From NCBI GenBank assembly GCA_937952085.1, contig CALFYQ010000119.1, forward strand, positions 1-7,081: a DNA stretch of 7,081 bases, in the 5' to 3' direction. This document shows, one piece after another, positions 1 to 6,470 of the stretch; within the stretch, counting starts at the first letter, position 1; every line of letters begins with the position of its first letter. The notes below the pieces were generated by a model, which was given only the letters and a program-made list of their open reading frames with translations, made no database searches and was not told the origin of the DNA. The DNA comes from an uncultured Paracoccaceae bacterium. Its GTDB lineage: Bacteria > Pseudomonadota > Alphaproteobacteria > Rhodobacterales > Rhodobacteraceae. The translations under genes and the position numbers were made by a program.

Positions 1-1333
1 CCCGCCAGGCGAGCGCCGTGCGCCCGTCCGACCCGAAGACGTGGCCGGCCCAGGCCACCGCCTCGCGCGCCGCCTTTGCGGCTTCGGCGTCCCTGCCGAG
101 CCGCGAAAGGGCGATGGCGCGGAGCTGGATCGTGTAGGCGAGTTCGTCGTCCACCCGGTTCGCCGCGAGGTCGGGCTCCGCGCGCTCGAACTCGGCCAGC
201 GCCTCGGCGTCGCGGCCGAGCTTCAGCAGGAAGTAGCCGTAGTCGGACCGCATGAGCGCCACTTCGAGCGGCGCCTCGGGCTGCGCGCGCAGGAGCATGT
301 CGAGCGCGGCCTTCGCATCGGCGAGCGCCGCCTCGCCGTCCTTCGCATAGGCGCGCCGCTTCACGGTGAGCGCGCGGCGGCGGTCGTCCCGCGGGAAAGC
401 CGCGGCGGCCTTCAGCGCATCTTCGAGCGCCGCCAGCAGCTCGGCTTCGCTTTCGGCGGCGTAGGAACGGCGCATCGCGTCCCGATAGGCGGCGTCCTCC
501 GGCCGGCGCGGGCGCGTCGCATCGCCGAGCCGGCCGGCCATGATCCGCCGGATCGCCGCCTCCGCCGCAGGCGCCGCCTCCTCCCGCGTCATGCCGGCGC
601 GAAGTTCCGGCGCGTAGAGCACGGAGAGCATCAGGCGGTCGAAGGCGGTGGGAAACTCATGCGCGCTGTCGTCGTTGAAGATCGTGTCGCCGATCCGGTG
701 AACGTCGTTGAGCAGCCCGAGAGACTGCGTCAGCTCCTCGGCGAGGCAGGTCCGATAGGCGACCGGGTTGGCGTTGGCCGGCACGAAGATCGATATCTGG
801 GAGAACTGCCGAACCTTCGTCCATTCGAAGCTTCCGGGCCTGCGGTTGCGGTAGGTCCGCCACGCAATGTGGCCGGGCATGATGAAGCAGAGCACGCTGT
901 CGTCGTCCTCATCCATCTCAGCGGCGGGCGCGGTGCGGAACGTGATTTCGCCGCGCGGCCGATCGACGAAGGAGATGTTCAGGCCCGGCGCGGCCTCGCC
1001 GAGTTCCGCGATCGAGGCCTCGACCTCGCCCCGATAGGGCGCGAGTTCGGCATCCGCGAAGGCGACGGCCACCGGCGTCTCCCATCGCAGAAGCTTCGGG
1101 AACGCCTCGCCCCATTCCGTCTCGAAGGCGAGTTCGAGGAAATCCTCCGTCAGCTGCTCCGCAGACCAGGGGATGGGTTCGCGCCCGAGCGCCGCGCCGT
1201 AGCCCGCCAGCGTGGGCCTTGGCCCGATCAGTTGCGGCGTGGTCCGCCCGGCTTCGACATAGCGCCCGGAAGAGGGCGGCGCGCAGGCGGCGAGAAGCGC
1301 CGCGACCGCGCAAATTGCTGCTCCGGCCTTCAC
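1..1333 (-). CDS. DUF2927 lipoprotein with TPR-like C-terminus, copy 1 (partial, 3' end beyond left edge)
   Basis: Reading the minus strand from the GTG at 1333 gives 444 residues with no stop before the window edge. Residues 1-17 form a lipoprotein signal (hydrophobic stretch ending LLAAC, lipid-bearing Cys17), so export and lipid anchoring are predicted. Residues about 27-265 are a DUF2927 domain: REPIPW (51-56), Cys149, Cys196, EELTQSLGL (199-207), TIFNDD (217-222), LMLSVLY (234-240). Residues about 290-444 are alanine-rich helical pairs resembling TPR repeats, such as YGYFLLKLGRDAEAL and RAIALSRLGRDAEAA. Aligned with the complete paralogue at 1411-2778, only about 11 residues and the stop are missing. 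GGGG lies 5 nt before the GTG as a possible ribosome binding site. It is 77 nt downstream of the paralogue and probably co-transcribed. The family has no established function that I know of. The reading frame is certain, the family assignment strong. Confidence 0.9.
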   Translation of the reverse strand, partial: MKAGAAICAVAALLAACAPPSSGRYVEAGRTTPQLIGPRPTLAGYGAALGREPIPWSAEQLTEDFLELAFETEWGEAFPKLLRWETPVAVAFADAELAPYRGEVEASIAELGEAAPGLNISFVDRPRGEITFRTAPAAEMDEDDDSVLCFIMPGHIAWRTYRNRRPGSFEWTKVRQFSQISIFVPANANPVAYRTCLAEELTQSLGLLNDVHRIGDTIFNDDSAHEFPTAFDRLMLSVLYAPELRAGMTREEAAPAAEAAIRRIMAGRLGDATRPRRPEDAAYRDAMRRSYAAESEAELLAALEDALKAAAAFPRDDRRRALTVKRRAYAKDGEAALADAKAALDMLLRAQPEAPLEVALMRSDYGYFLLKLGRDAEALAEFERAEPDLAANRVDDELAYTIQLRAIALSRLGRDAEAAKAAREAVAWAGHVFGSDGRTALAWR

Positions 1334-1367
1334 GTTATCCCCAAACCCAATCACCCTACCTTGTGCG

Positions 1368-1397
1368 AGCGTTGGCGACGCGCGCCGAACCCGTCAA
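1368..1397 (-). promoter_or_regulatory. weak candidate promoter for DUF2927 copy 1
   Basis: In the 77-nt gap between the two lipoprotein genes the minus strand reads TTGACG (1397-1392), an 18-nt spacer, then AACGCT (1373-1368). The -35 box is a good match, but the -10 box keeps only the A at position 2 and the T at position 6. It would allow copy 1 to be transcribed separately from copy 2. Read-through from copy 2 is equally possible, because no terminator is seen in this gap. Confidence 0.2.
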
Positions 1398-1410
1398 GCG
1401 CGCCGCAAGG

Positions 1411-2778
1411 TCACCCGGCCGAGAGGCCGATCTCGGCGAAATCGCTGGCCCAGGCGCGCGCGGCGCGGCTGTCGGCGCCATAGACCCAGGCGGCCCATTC
1501 GACGGCGCGTGCGGCCTCGGCCTTCGCCTCCGCCGCGCGGCCGGTTTCGGCGAGGGCGAGGGCGCGCCAGCGCAACGCATGGGCGAGGCGCCAGTCATCA
1601 GCGTTGGCGGCGAGGACGGGGACGGCCGCGTCGAGCGCGGCGAGCGCGCCCGCCGGGTCCCCGAGCCGGAGGAGGATGGCGCCGAGATCGCCCCGGACGC
1701 CGGCGAGCCGCAGCGCGTCCGGGCCGAGCCGCTGGAGCAGAAGCGCCTCCGCCCGGCGGAGGAGCGCCGCCGCGTCCCCCTCCCGGCGGTCGAAATAGGC
1801 GATGTGCCCGGCCTCCAGCACGGCCGCCGGCAGGCGGTGGTCGACCGGGCCGAAATCCGCCGCCATCTCGATGGCCCGCCCGACCCAGAGCGCCTGCTCG
1901 GCCGGGCGCGGCGCGGAATCGGCCCGCGCCGTCAGGTCGGCGTAGACCCGGTCGGCCCGCGACGGCGCGCGCCGCGCGCGGCCGGTCCCCGCGCCGCTGA
2001 GCACCCGGAGCGCGGCCGCCTTCGCCTCCGCCCGCGACATGCCGGAATGCAGCGACGGGTCGTAGAGGACGCGGAGCATGAGGAGGTCGAACGCCGTCGC
2101 CTTCCCCTGCGCGTTGTCGTCGTTGAAGATCGAATCCTCGAGGCGGAGGATGTCGTTCGCGGGGCCGAGCGCCTGCGTCACCTCCTCCTCGATGCAGGAG
2201 CGGATCTCGTGCGGCGCGGCGTAGCGCGGCAGGAAGACGGTGATGGCGCGATACTGGTCGAGCCCGTCCCAGAAGGTCTCGCCCCGCGCCTCGGCGGCGC
2301 GGAACTCGGACCAGGTTCCGTCGAACGGGATGAAGAAGCAGAGCGCCTCGGGCGCCACCTTGTCCATCTCCTCCGGCGGGGCGGGGCGGAGCGTGATCTC
2401 CCCCCGCTCGCCCGGCGCGACCGCAAGGTCGAGCCCCGGCGCGGCGGCGGAGATGCGGGCGACGAGATCCTCTAGATAGGGCCGGTAGGCGCGCAGCTCC
2501 GGCCCCGCCAGCGCCACCCGCACCGGCCCCTCGAAGCGGAGGAGATGGTCCGTCTCCTCGCCCCATTCGGCGACGAAGAGGAGTTCCTCGAAATCCCCCG
2601 CGAGGCTCTCCGCCGACCAGGGGATCGGCTGCCGGCCGACCGAGGCGCCGTAGGAGGGGTAATGCGGGCGCGGCGCGAGGGCGTGCGGCGTGGTCCGGTC
2701 CCGCTCCCGATAGATCGTCGCCTCCGGCGCGGCGGCGCAGCCGGCGAGAAGGAGGAGAAGCGCCGCCGCCCGCGTCAC
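1411..2778 (-). CDS. DUF2927 lipoprotein with TPR-like C-terminus, copy 2 (complete)
   Basis: This is a 455-residue protein starting at GTG 2778, inside a longer open frame that continues upstream through the GNAT gene. I chose this start because it gives a short lipoprotein signal (VTRAAALLLLLAGC, lipid-bearing Cys14) and a 4-nt GTGA overlap with the GNAT stop, the usual sign of translational coupling. Residues about 27-262 are DUF2927: RQPIPW (49-54), ALCFFIP (145-151), Cys195, EEVTQALG (198-205), DSIFNDD (215-221), LMLRVLYDP (233-241). A linker follows, then alpha-helical TPR-like repeats at about 295-440. It shares the whole architecture with the neighbouring copy 1, clearly by an old tandem duplication. 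The two remaining cysteines (147, 195) are also present in copy 1 and could form a disulfide. Function unknown; I infer an envelope location. Confidence 0.92.
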   Translation of the reverse strand: MTRAAALLLLLAGCAAAPEATIYRERDRTTPHALAPRPHYPSYGASVGRQPIPWSAESLAGDFEELLFVAEWGEETDHLLRFEGPVRVALAGPELRAYRPYLEDLVARISAAAPGLDLAVAPGERGEITLRPAPPEEMDKVAPEALCFFIPFDGTWSEFRAAEARGETFWDGLDQYRAITVFLPRYAAPHEIRSCIEEEVTQALGPANDILRLEDSIFNDDNAQGKATAFDLLMLRVLYDPSLHSGMSRAEAKAAALRVLSGAGTGRARRAPSRADRVYADLTARADSAPRPAEQALWVGRAIEMAADFGPVDHRLPAAVLEAGHIAYFDRREGDAAALLRRAEALLLQRLGPDALRLAGVRGDLGAILLRLGDPAGALAALDAAVPVLAANADDWRLAHALRWRALALAETGRAAEAKAEAARAVEWAAWVYGADSRAARAWASDFAEIGLSAG

Positions 2779-3212
2779 CGGCGATAGACGATGAAGGGGG
2801 TCTTGTTGGCGATCCGGTCGTAGAGCCGGCGCGCGGTGGCGTTGAAATCCTGCGTCAGCCAGTAGACCGAGGGGCAGCCCGCCGCATCCGCCGCCGCATA
2901 GACCGCCTCGATCAGCGCCCGGCCGGCGCCCGCGCCGCGGACGCTCTTGTCGACATAGAGGTCCTGCAGATAGCAGGTGTTCTCGATCTTCCAGCCGTGG
3001 CGGTGGAAGACGTAGTGCGTGAGGCCGATCGGCTTGCCGTCCTGCTCGGCGATCAGGCCGTGAAAATCCTGAGGATCGTCGCCGAGGAGGCGCTTCCAGT
3101 AGGTCGCGTAGATCTCCTCCGGGAGCTTCGTCTCGTAGAAGGCGAGGTAGAGCGTCCAGAGCCGCCGCCATTCGGCGTGGTCCCCTTCGGCGAGCGGGCG
3201 GATCTTCAGCAT
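2775..3212 (-). CDS. GNAT-family N-acetyltransferase
   Basis: This 145-residue protein is a single GNAT domain, which transfers an acetyl group from acetyl-CoA to an amine. The acetyl-CoA binding loop is visible as VRGAGAGRAL (91-100) after the strand CYLQDLYVDKSV (80-91). The C-terminal part TQDFNATARRLYDRI (120-134) has the Asn and Tyr typical of motif B, and the end TPFIVYRR completes the last strand. The pattern resembles the Hpa2-like branch, whose members acetylate small amines or histones. The substrate cannot be read from the sequence. ATG 3212 is preceded by GGAG with a 5-nt spacer, a clear ribosome binding site. The stop codon overlaps the start of the downstream DUF2927 lipoprotein by 4 nt, so the two are almost certainly co-translated. 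That does not show a functional link. Confidence 0.93.
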   Translation of the reverse strand: MLKIRPLAEGDHAEWRRLWTLYLAFYETKLPEEIYATYWKRLLGDDPQDFHGLIAEQDGKPIGLTHYVFHRHGWKIENTCYLQDLYVDKSVRGAGAGRALIEAVYAAADAAGCPSVYWLTQDFNATARRLYDRIANKTPFIVYRR

Positions 3213-3386
3213 GGGAACTCCGGTTCGGATCGGGGCGGGACGATACCGGCGGCGGGGGGACCGGGAAAGAGGCGGCGGGGCGGTGGCGTCCGGGAGAGAC
3301 CGTAGTCCACTCTCTAGGCCGGGCCGAAATCCTGGATCGCAGTCGCGCGCTCGCCACCCTCCCCGGCGCGGGCGACCGGCCCGGGC

Positions 3387-3416
3387 CGCGCCCGCCCCTC
3401 CAAGCGGGCGGGCGCG
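3387..3416 (-). terminator. strong GC hairpin downstream of the MoxR-type gene
   Basis: An 11-bp perfect stem (3387-3397 with 3406-3416, arms CGCGCCCGCCC and GGGCGGGCGCG) closes an 8-nt loop. It lies about 80 nt past the stop of the MoxR-type ATPase on the minus strand. No T-run follows on either strand, so it is either a non-canonical terminator or an mRNA 3'-end stabiliser. The rest of the 280-nt gap (3213-3492) has no convincing gene. It includes a small 5-bp hairpin at 3430-3443 and the GGAG ribosome binding site of the GNAT gene. Confidence 0.35.
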
Positions 3417-3492
3417 TCCCCGCGCACTTCGTTCAAGCGAACGCAGAAACCGTCACGACCATGGGAGCGAACGGCCCGGCTCGCCCCCCCTC

Positions 3493-4335
<843 letters not shown>

Positions 4336-4371
4336 CTTCGCTCTCCGGTTGCGCGGTTTCTCAGCCTCCGT

Positions 4372-4424
4372 TCCTAACGCGCCGCGGCTGCGGCTGAAAA
4401 CCCTTCCGCTTCGTTAGGATTTTC
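4372..4424. repeat. inverted repeats in the MoxR/dksA divergent region
   Basis: TCCTAACG (4372-4379) recurs inverted as CGTTAGGA (4412-4419). The second arm is also part of an imperfect hairpin, GAAAACCCT (4396-4404) with AGGATTTTC (4416-4424), with one mismatch. This lies between the two divergent starts, where a shared regulator could bind. An 8-bp repeat in about 170 bp can arise by chance, so this is only a candidate. Confidence 0.25.
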
Positions 4425-4426
4425 GG

Positions 4427-4455
4427 TGGCGGCCCGCGCAAATCCACCCTATAAG
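4427..4455 (+). promoter_or_regulatory. candidate dksA promoter
   Basis: TATAAG at 4450-4455 matches the -10 consensus at five of six positions and stands out in GC-rich surroundings. The -35 at 17 nt spacing (TGGCGG, 4427-4432) is poor. Transcription would start near 4462, leaving a leader of about 50 nt before the dksA ATG. The bases after the -10 are all G or C (GGCGCCCGCG from 4455), a discriminator of the kind that (p)ppGpp and DksA inhibit in other bacteria. Autoregulation is possible but unproven. Confidence 0.45.
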
Positions 4456-4510
4456 GCGCCCGCGAACCGCAAGGCGCAGAAGCGCCGAACGTGTTGGGGA
4501 CCCTGCATCG

Positions 4511-4933
4511 ATGAACAAGCATGTCGAACTATCCCCCGGCTACTTCCCGTCGGAGGACGAGCCGTTCATGTGCGAACGACAGAAGGAATACTTCCGCAGA
4601 AAGTTGCTGGACTGGAAGGAATCGCTTCTAAGCGAAAGTCGTGAAACCGTGCGCGACATGCAGGCCGACGCGCGGAACATTCCCGATCTCGTCGACCGCG
4701 CCTCTGACGAAACCGACCGCGCCCTCGAGCTTCGCACGAGGGACCGGCAGCGCAAGCTGATCTCCAAGATCGACGCCGCGTTGCGCCGGATCGAGGACGG
4801 CAGCTACGGCTATTGCGAGGAGACGGGCAACCCGATCTCCCTCCGGCGTCTAGACGCCCGGCCGATCGCCACGCTGAGCCTTGAAGCGCAGGAGCGCCAC
4901 GAGCGCCGCGAGAAGGTCTACCGGGACGACTGA
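4511..4933 (+). CDS. dksA: DksA-family RNA polymerase regulator, zinc finger lacking three of four cysteines
   Basis: This 140-residue protein acts with (p)ppGpp in the RNA polymerase secondary channel to adjust initiation at stringent-response promoters. Residues about 20-95 form the coiled-coil hairpin. Its tip carries the conserved DxxDxA motif as D59-L-V-D62-R-A64, needed in E. coli DksA to act on polymerase. The C-terminal globular part is CEETGNPISLRRLDARP (102-118) then ATLSLEAQ (120-127). Compared with E. coli, only the first zinc cysteine is kept (Cys102). The others are Thr105, Ser123 and Ala126, so zinc cannot be bound in the usual way. The same state is known for the functional Rhodobacter sphaeroides DksA. 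ATG 4511 has GGGGA 10 nt upstream, a rather long spacing. It is monocistronic: own promoter candidate upstream, terminator 22 nt after the stop. Confidence 0.95.
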   Translation: MNKHVELSPGYFPSEDEPFMCERQKEYFRRKLLDWKESLLSESRETVRDMQADARNIPDLVDRASDETDRALELRTRDRQRKLISKIDAALRRIEDGSYGYCEETGNPISLRRLDARPIATLSLEAQERHERREKVYRDD

Positions 4934-4943
4934 CCGGGACGAC
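4920..4943 (+). repeat. 11-bp direct repeat over the dksA stop codon
   Basis: ACCGGGACGAC occurs at 4920-4930 and again at 4933-4943, a 13-nt period, so the last codons (Arg-Asp-Asp) and stop of dksA are followed by a copy of themselves. It looks like a small slippage duplication. It does not alter the protein, because the first stop codon remains. Confidence 0.7.
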
Positions 4944-4954
4944 CCGCCGCGAAT

Positions 4955-4991
4955 CGAAAGCGCCCCGGCCCCGGTCGGGGCGTTTTCGTTT
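4955..4991 (+). terminator. Rho-independent terminator of dksA
   Basis: Arms CGAAAGCGCCCCG (4955-4967) and CGGGGCGTTTTCG (4976-4988) pair over 13 positions, with one G-U pair and an 8-nt loop. The T-rich end TTTTCGTTT lies in and just after the right arm. It sits 22 nt past the dksA stop. Confidence 0.85.
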
Positions 4992-5013
4992 GGCGCGTTT
5001 CCTTCGGCCGCCG

Positions 5014-5048
5014 AACGAAAACCCGCCCGCCGCGATGCGGCGGACGGG
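5014..5048 (-). terminator. terminator-like hairpin on the minus strand, facing the dksA terminator
   Basis: On the minus strand a stem (5048-5037 with 5033-5022: 4 bp, one mismatch, 7 bp; 3-nt loop) is followed directly by TTTTCGTT (5021-5014), the right layout for an intrinsic terminator. On the plus strand the same hairpin is followed only by TCCCTTTC. No minus-strand gene is visible upstream of it (5050-5290), so it would end an unannotated small RNA, stop antisense transcription into dksA, or be a relic. Confidence 0.55.
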
Positions 5049-5208
5049 GGTCCCTTTCAAAATGCTCCGCTTCAAATTCCGTGGAGCGAGGCGCTCGCCG
5101 CAGCCCGCCATTCCTTTCCTTCGCCCCCGATCCGGCGCGCTCTTCGCGGCGGCGGCCGGCGCGGCCCGTTCCCATGAGGGAGCCTGCAGTCATTCCGCGG
5201 CGCCGGCA

Positions 5209-5224
5209 TGACCCGAATGGGTCA
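5209..5224. promoter_or_regulatory. operator palindrome 1 (TGACC-N6-GGTCA)
   Basis: TGACCCGAATGGGTCA is a perfect 6+6 inverted repeat around a 4-nt centre. It lies about 22 bp upstream of the predicted -35 box of the LuxR-type gene. A second copy of the pattern lies 38 bp downstream, which supports a regulator binding site. The regulator may be the product of the adjacent gene itself. Confidence 0.5.
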
Positions 5225-5245
5225 AGTCTCGCCGGGGACGGCGGC

Positions 5246-5274
5246 TTGACCATGTACGGTCGGCGGCCCACGAT
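5246..5274 (+). promoter_or_regulatory. candidate promoter of the LuxR-type gene
   Basis: TTGACC (5246-5251), a 17-nt spacer and CACGAT (5269-5274) form a plausible sigma-70 promoter: the -35 matches five of six, the -10 three of six including A2 and T6. Transcription would start near 5281. That is only 10 nt before ATG 5291 but a normal distance before the alternative ATG 5327. Confidence 0.5.
5247..5262. promoter_or_regulatory. operator palindrome 2 (TGACC-N6-GGTCG), overlapping the -35 box
   Basis: TGACCATGTACGGTCG repeats the pattern of palindrome 1 with one mismatch in the outer pair. It covers most of the predicted -35 and the start of the spacer, the usual place for a repressor. The facing half-sites of the two palindromes form a further perfect inverted repeat, GGTCAAG (5220-5226) and CTTGACC (5245-5251). 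Confidence 0.45.
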
Positions 5275-5290
5275 CTCTTAACTCTGAGCT

Positions 5291-6466
5291 ATGAGGTTCG
5301 GGGACGATTTGGTCGGGGCATCCGGCATGAAAGTCTTGTTCGAATCGATTCTGAGGGCGGCGGCGGCGCCGGAACTGATGGAGGATGCCCTCGACGCCTT
5401 TTGTGTCGAGTTCGGCATTTCTTCCTGCGGGGTGATTTCCGCCCGCGAGTTCGACAGCATCCGCGTTGATACGCGCCGCGGCGGATTATTGCGGCGCGGC
5501 GGCGCCCCGCGCTTCCTCGAGATGGTTCTCTCGGGACAGGATGCGGAGGATGACCCGGTTTATCAAAGGCTGTTCTCAATGCCCCCACAGCGTTTGGCGC
5601 GGGAAATCGAGGTCCTCGGACTACAGAACCCCGAACAGTTGCCGCTCACGAAGACGCGGCTTGCGTGCCGCGCCGATGGAATGCTGGAGCGCATCGCCGC
5701 GCCACTCAACCGATCCGGCCCCTGGCTCGACATCCTGGCGATCCATACTTTCCGTGAAGGCGAGGGCGAGCGGATCTTTCGGGATCGCTCCGCCGAAGTC
5801 GCCCTTCCCCTCTTCGCCCACGCCATCGCCATGGGCCGGCTCCTGGACACGCTGCGGCGACGCTTCGACGGCGCCCTAACCGTGCTGGATCGGCTCGGCC
5901 TCGGCGTGTTCCTGCTCTCGGAGAGCGGCGACGCGATCCACTGGAACGCCGAGGCGCGGCGCATCCTCGACCTCGGCGACGGGCTGGCGATGAGCCGGGC
6001 GCGGCGGCTCGTCGCCGCCGAGCCGGAGGCGACGGCGGCGCTCGGCGCGATGATCGCGCGGGCGAACCGCACCGCCGCGGGCGAAGGCGCCGAGGCGGCG
6101 GAACGGCTTTCCCTGCCGCGGCCCTCCGGCGCGCACCCGCTCCTTGCGACGATGCGGCCGCTCCTCGACCATGACGGGGAACTGGAGCCGGGCCTTCGCT
6201 GCGCCTTCCTGATCGTGATCGACCCGGCGCGGCCCGGCGCGCTCTCGGCCGAGGGGCTCGTCGCGCTCGGCGGGCTGACGCCGAAGGAGGCGGAACTGAC
6301 CCGACTTCTGGTCGCCGGCCACCGGCTCGCCGACGCCGCCGCGCGCCGCGGCGTCAGCGTCGAGACCGCGCGGAACCAGCTGAAAAGCCTTTCGGCGAAG
6401 CTCCGCTGTTCGGGCCAGGCCGACGTGATCCGCCTCGCCGCCGCCACGCGCCTGCCGCTCGAATAG
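5291..6466 (+). CDS. LuxR-type transcriptional regulator with PAS-like sensor region
   Basis: This 391-residue protein ends in a LuxR/GerE-type helix-turn-helix at about 328-391. The domain begins GLTPKEAELTRLLVAG, has the second helix at ADAAARRGV and the recognition helix SVETARNQLKSLSAKL (356-371). Residues about 195-260 (TVLDRLGLGVFLLSESGDAIHWNAEARRIL) look like a PAS-type sensor domain. The first 190 residues are an unassigned sensory region. There is no transmembrane segment and no response-regulator receiver domain, so it should be a cytoplasmic one-component regulator with an unknown signal. The start is uncertain. ATG 5291 has almost no ribosome binding site, while ATG 5327 (Met13) has GGGG 8 nt upstream and suits the promoter better. 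Codon use in the first half is less GC-rich than in the second. It converges with rlmH across 4 bp. Confidence 0.85.
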   Translation: MRFGDDLVGASGMKVLFESILRAAAAPELMEDALDAFCVEFGISSCGVISAREFDSIRVDTRRGGLLRRGGAPRFLEMVLSGQDAEDDPVYQRLFSMPPQRLAREIEVLGLQNPEQLPLTKTRLACRADGMLERIAAPLNRSGPWLDILAIHTFREGEGERIFRDRSAEVALPLFAHAIAMGRLLDTLRRRFDGALTVLDRLGLGVFLLSESGDAIHWNAEARRILDLGDGLAMSRARRLVAAEPEATAALGAMIARANRTAAGEGAEAAERLSLPRPSGAHPLLATMRPLLDHDGELEPGLRCAFLIVIDPARPGALSAEGLVALGGLTPKEAELTRLLVAGHRLADAAARRGVSVETARNQLKSLSAKLRCSGQADVIRLAAATRLPLE

Positions 6467-6470
6467 CGGG

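Larger units (their letters stand above)
4992..5290. other. non-coding stretch between dksA and the LuxR-type gene
   Basis: I see no gene here. A minus-strand open frame crosses it, but its arginine- and proline-rich translation runs through both terminators. The left part is structured: a 5-bp hairpin at 5003-5015, a minus-strand terminator-like hairpin (5014-5048) and a 7-bp stem at 5064-5070/5081-5087. The middle (about 5100-5200) holds nothing I can name. The right part holds the operators and promoter of the LuxR-type gene, listed separately. Confidence 0.6.

Noticed and set aside
41..2475. Long plus-strand open frames (41-1483 and 1219-2475)
   Set aside because: Arginine-rich, low-complexity translations without domain signatures. 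They are antisense to the two DUF2927 lipoproteins, whose motifs and paralogy are clear. GC-rich DNA often leaves such frames open.
2779..3357. N-terminal extension of the lipoprotein copy 2 frame up to 3357
   Set aside because: It overlaps the whole GNAT gene in another frame and would place the lipoprotein signal in the middle of the protein. The GTG at 2778 explains everything.
4356..4401. Possible MoxR promoter TTTTCA-N17-TTAGGA on the minus strand
   Set aside because: The -35 is fair, but the -10 matches the consensus at only one position, so it is not supportable.
4426..4644. Small plus-strand frame starting before dksA
   Set aside because: It overlaps the first part of dksA in a different frame, has no recognisable motif, and would begin upstream of the predicted dksA transcription start.
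4918..5271. Minus-strand 117-residue frame across the dksA-LuxR gap
   Set aside because: The translation is rich in Arg, Pro and Gly, and it crosses two terminator hairpins and the operator region. Nothing suggests a protein.
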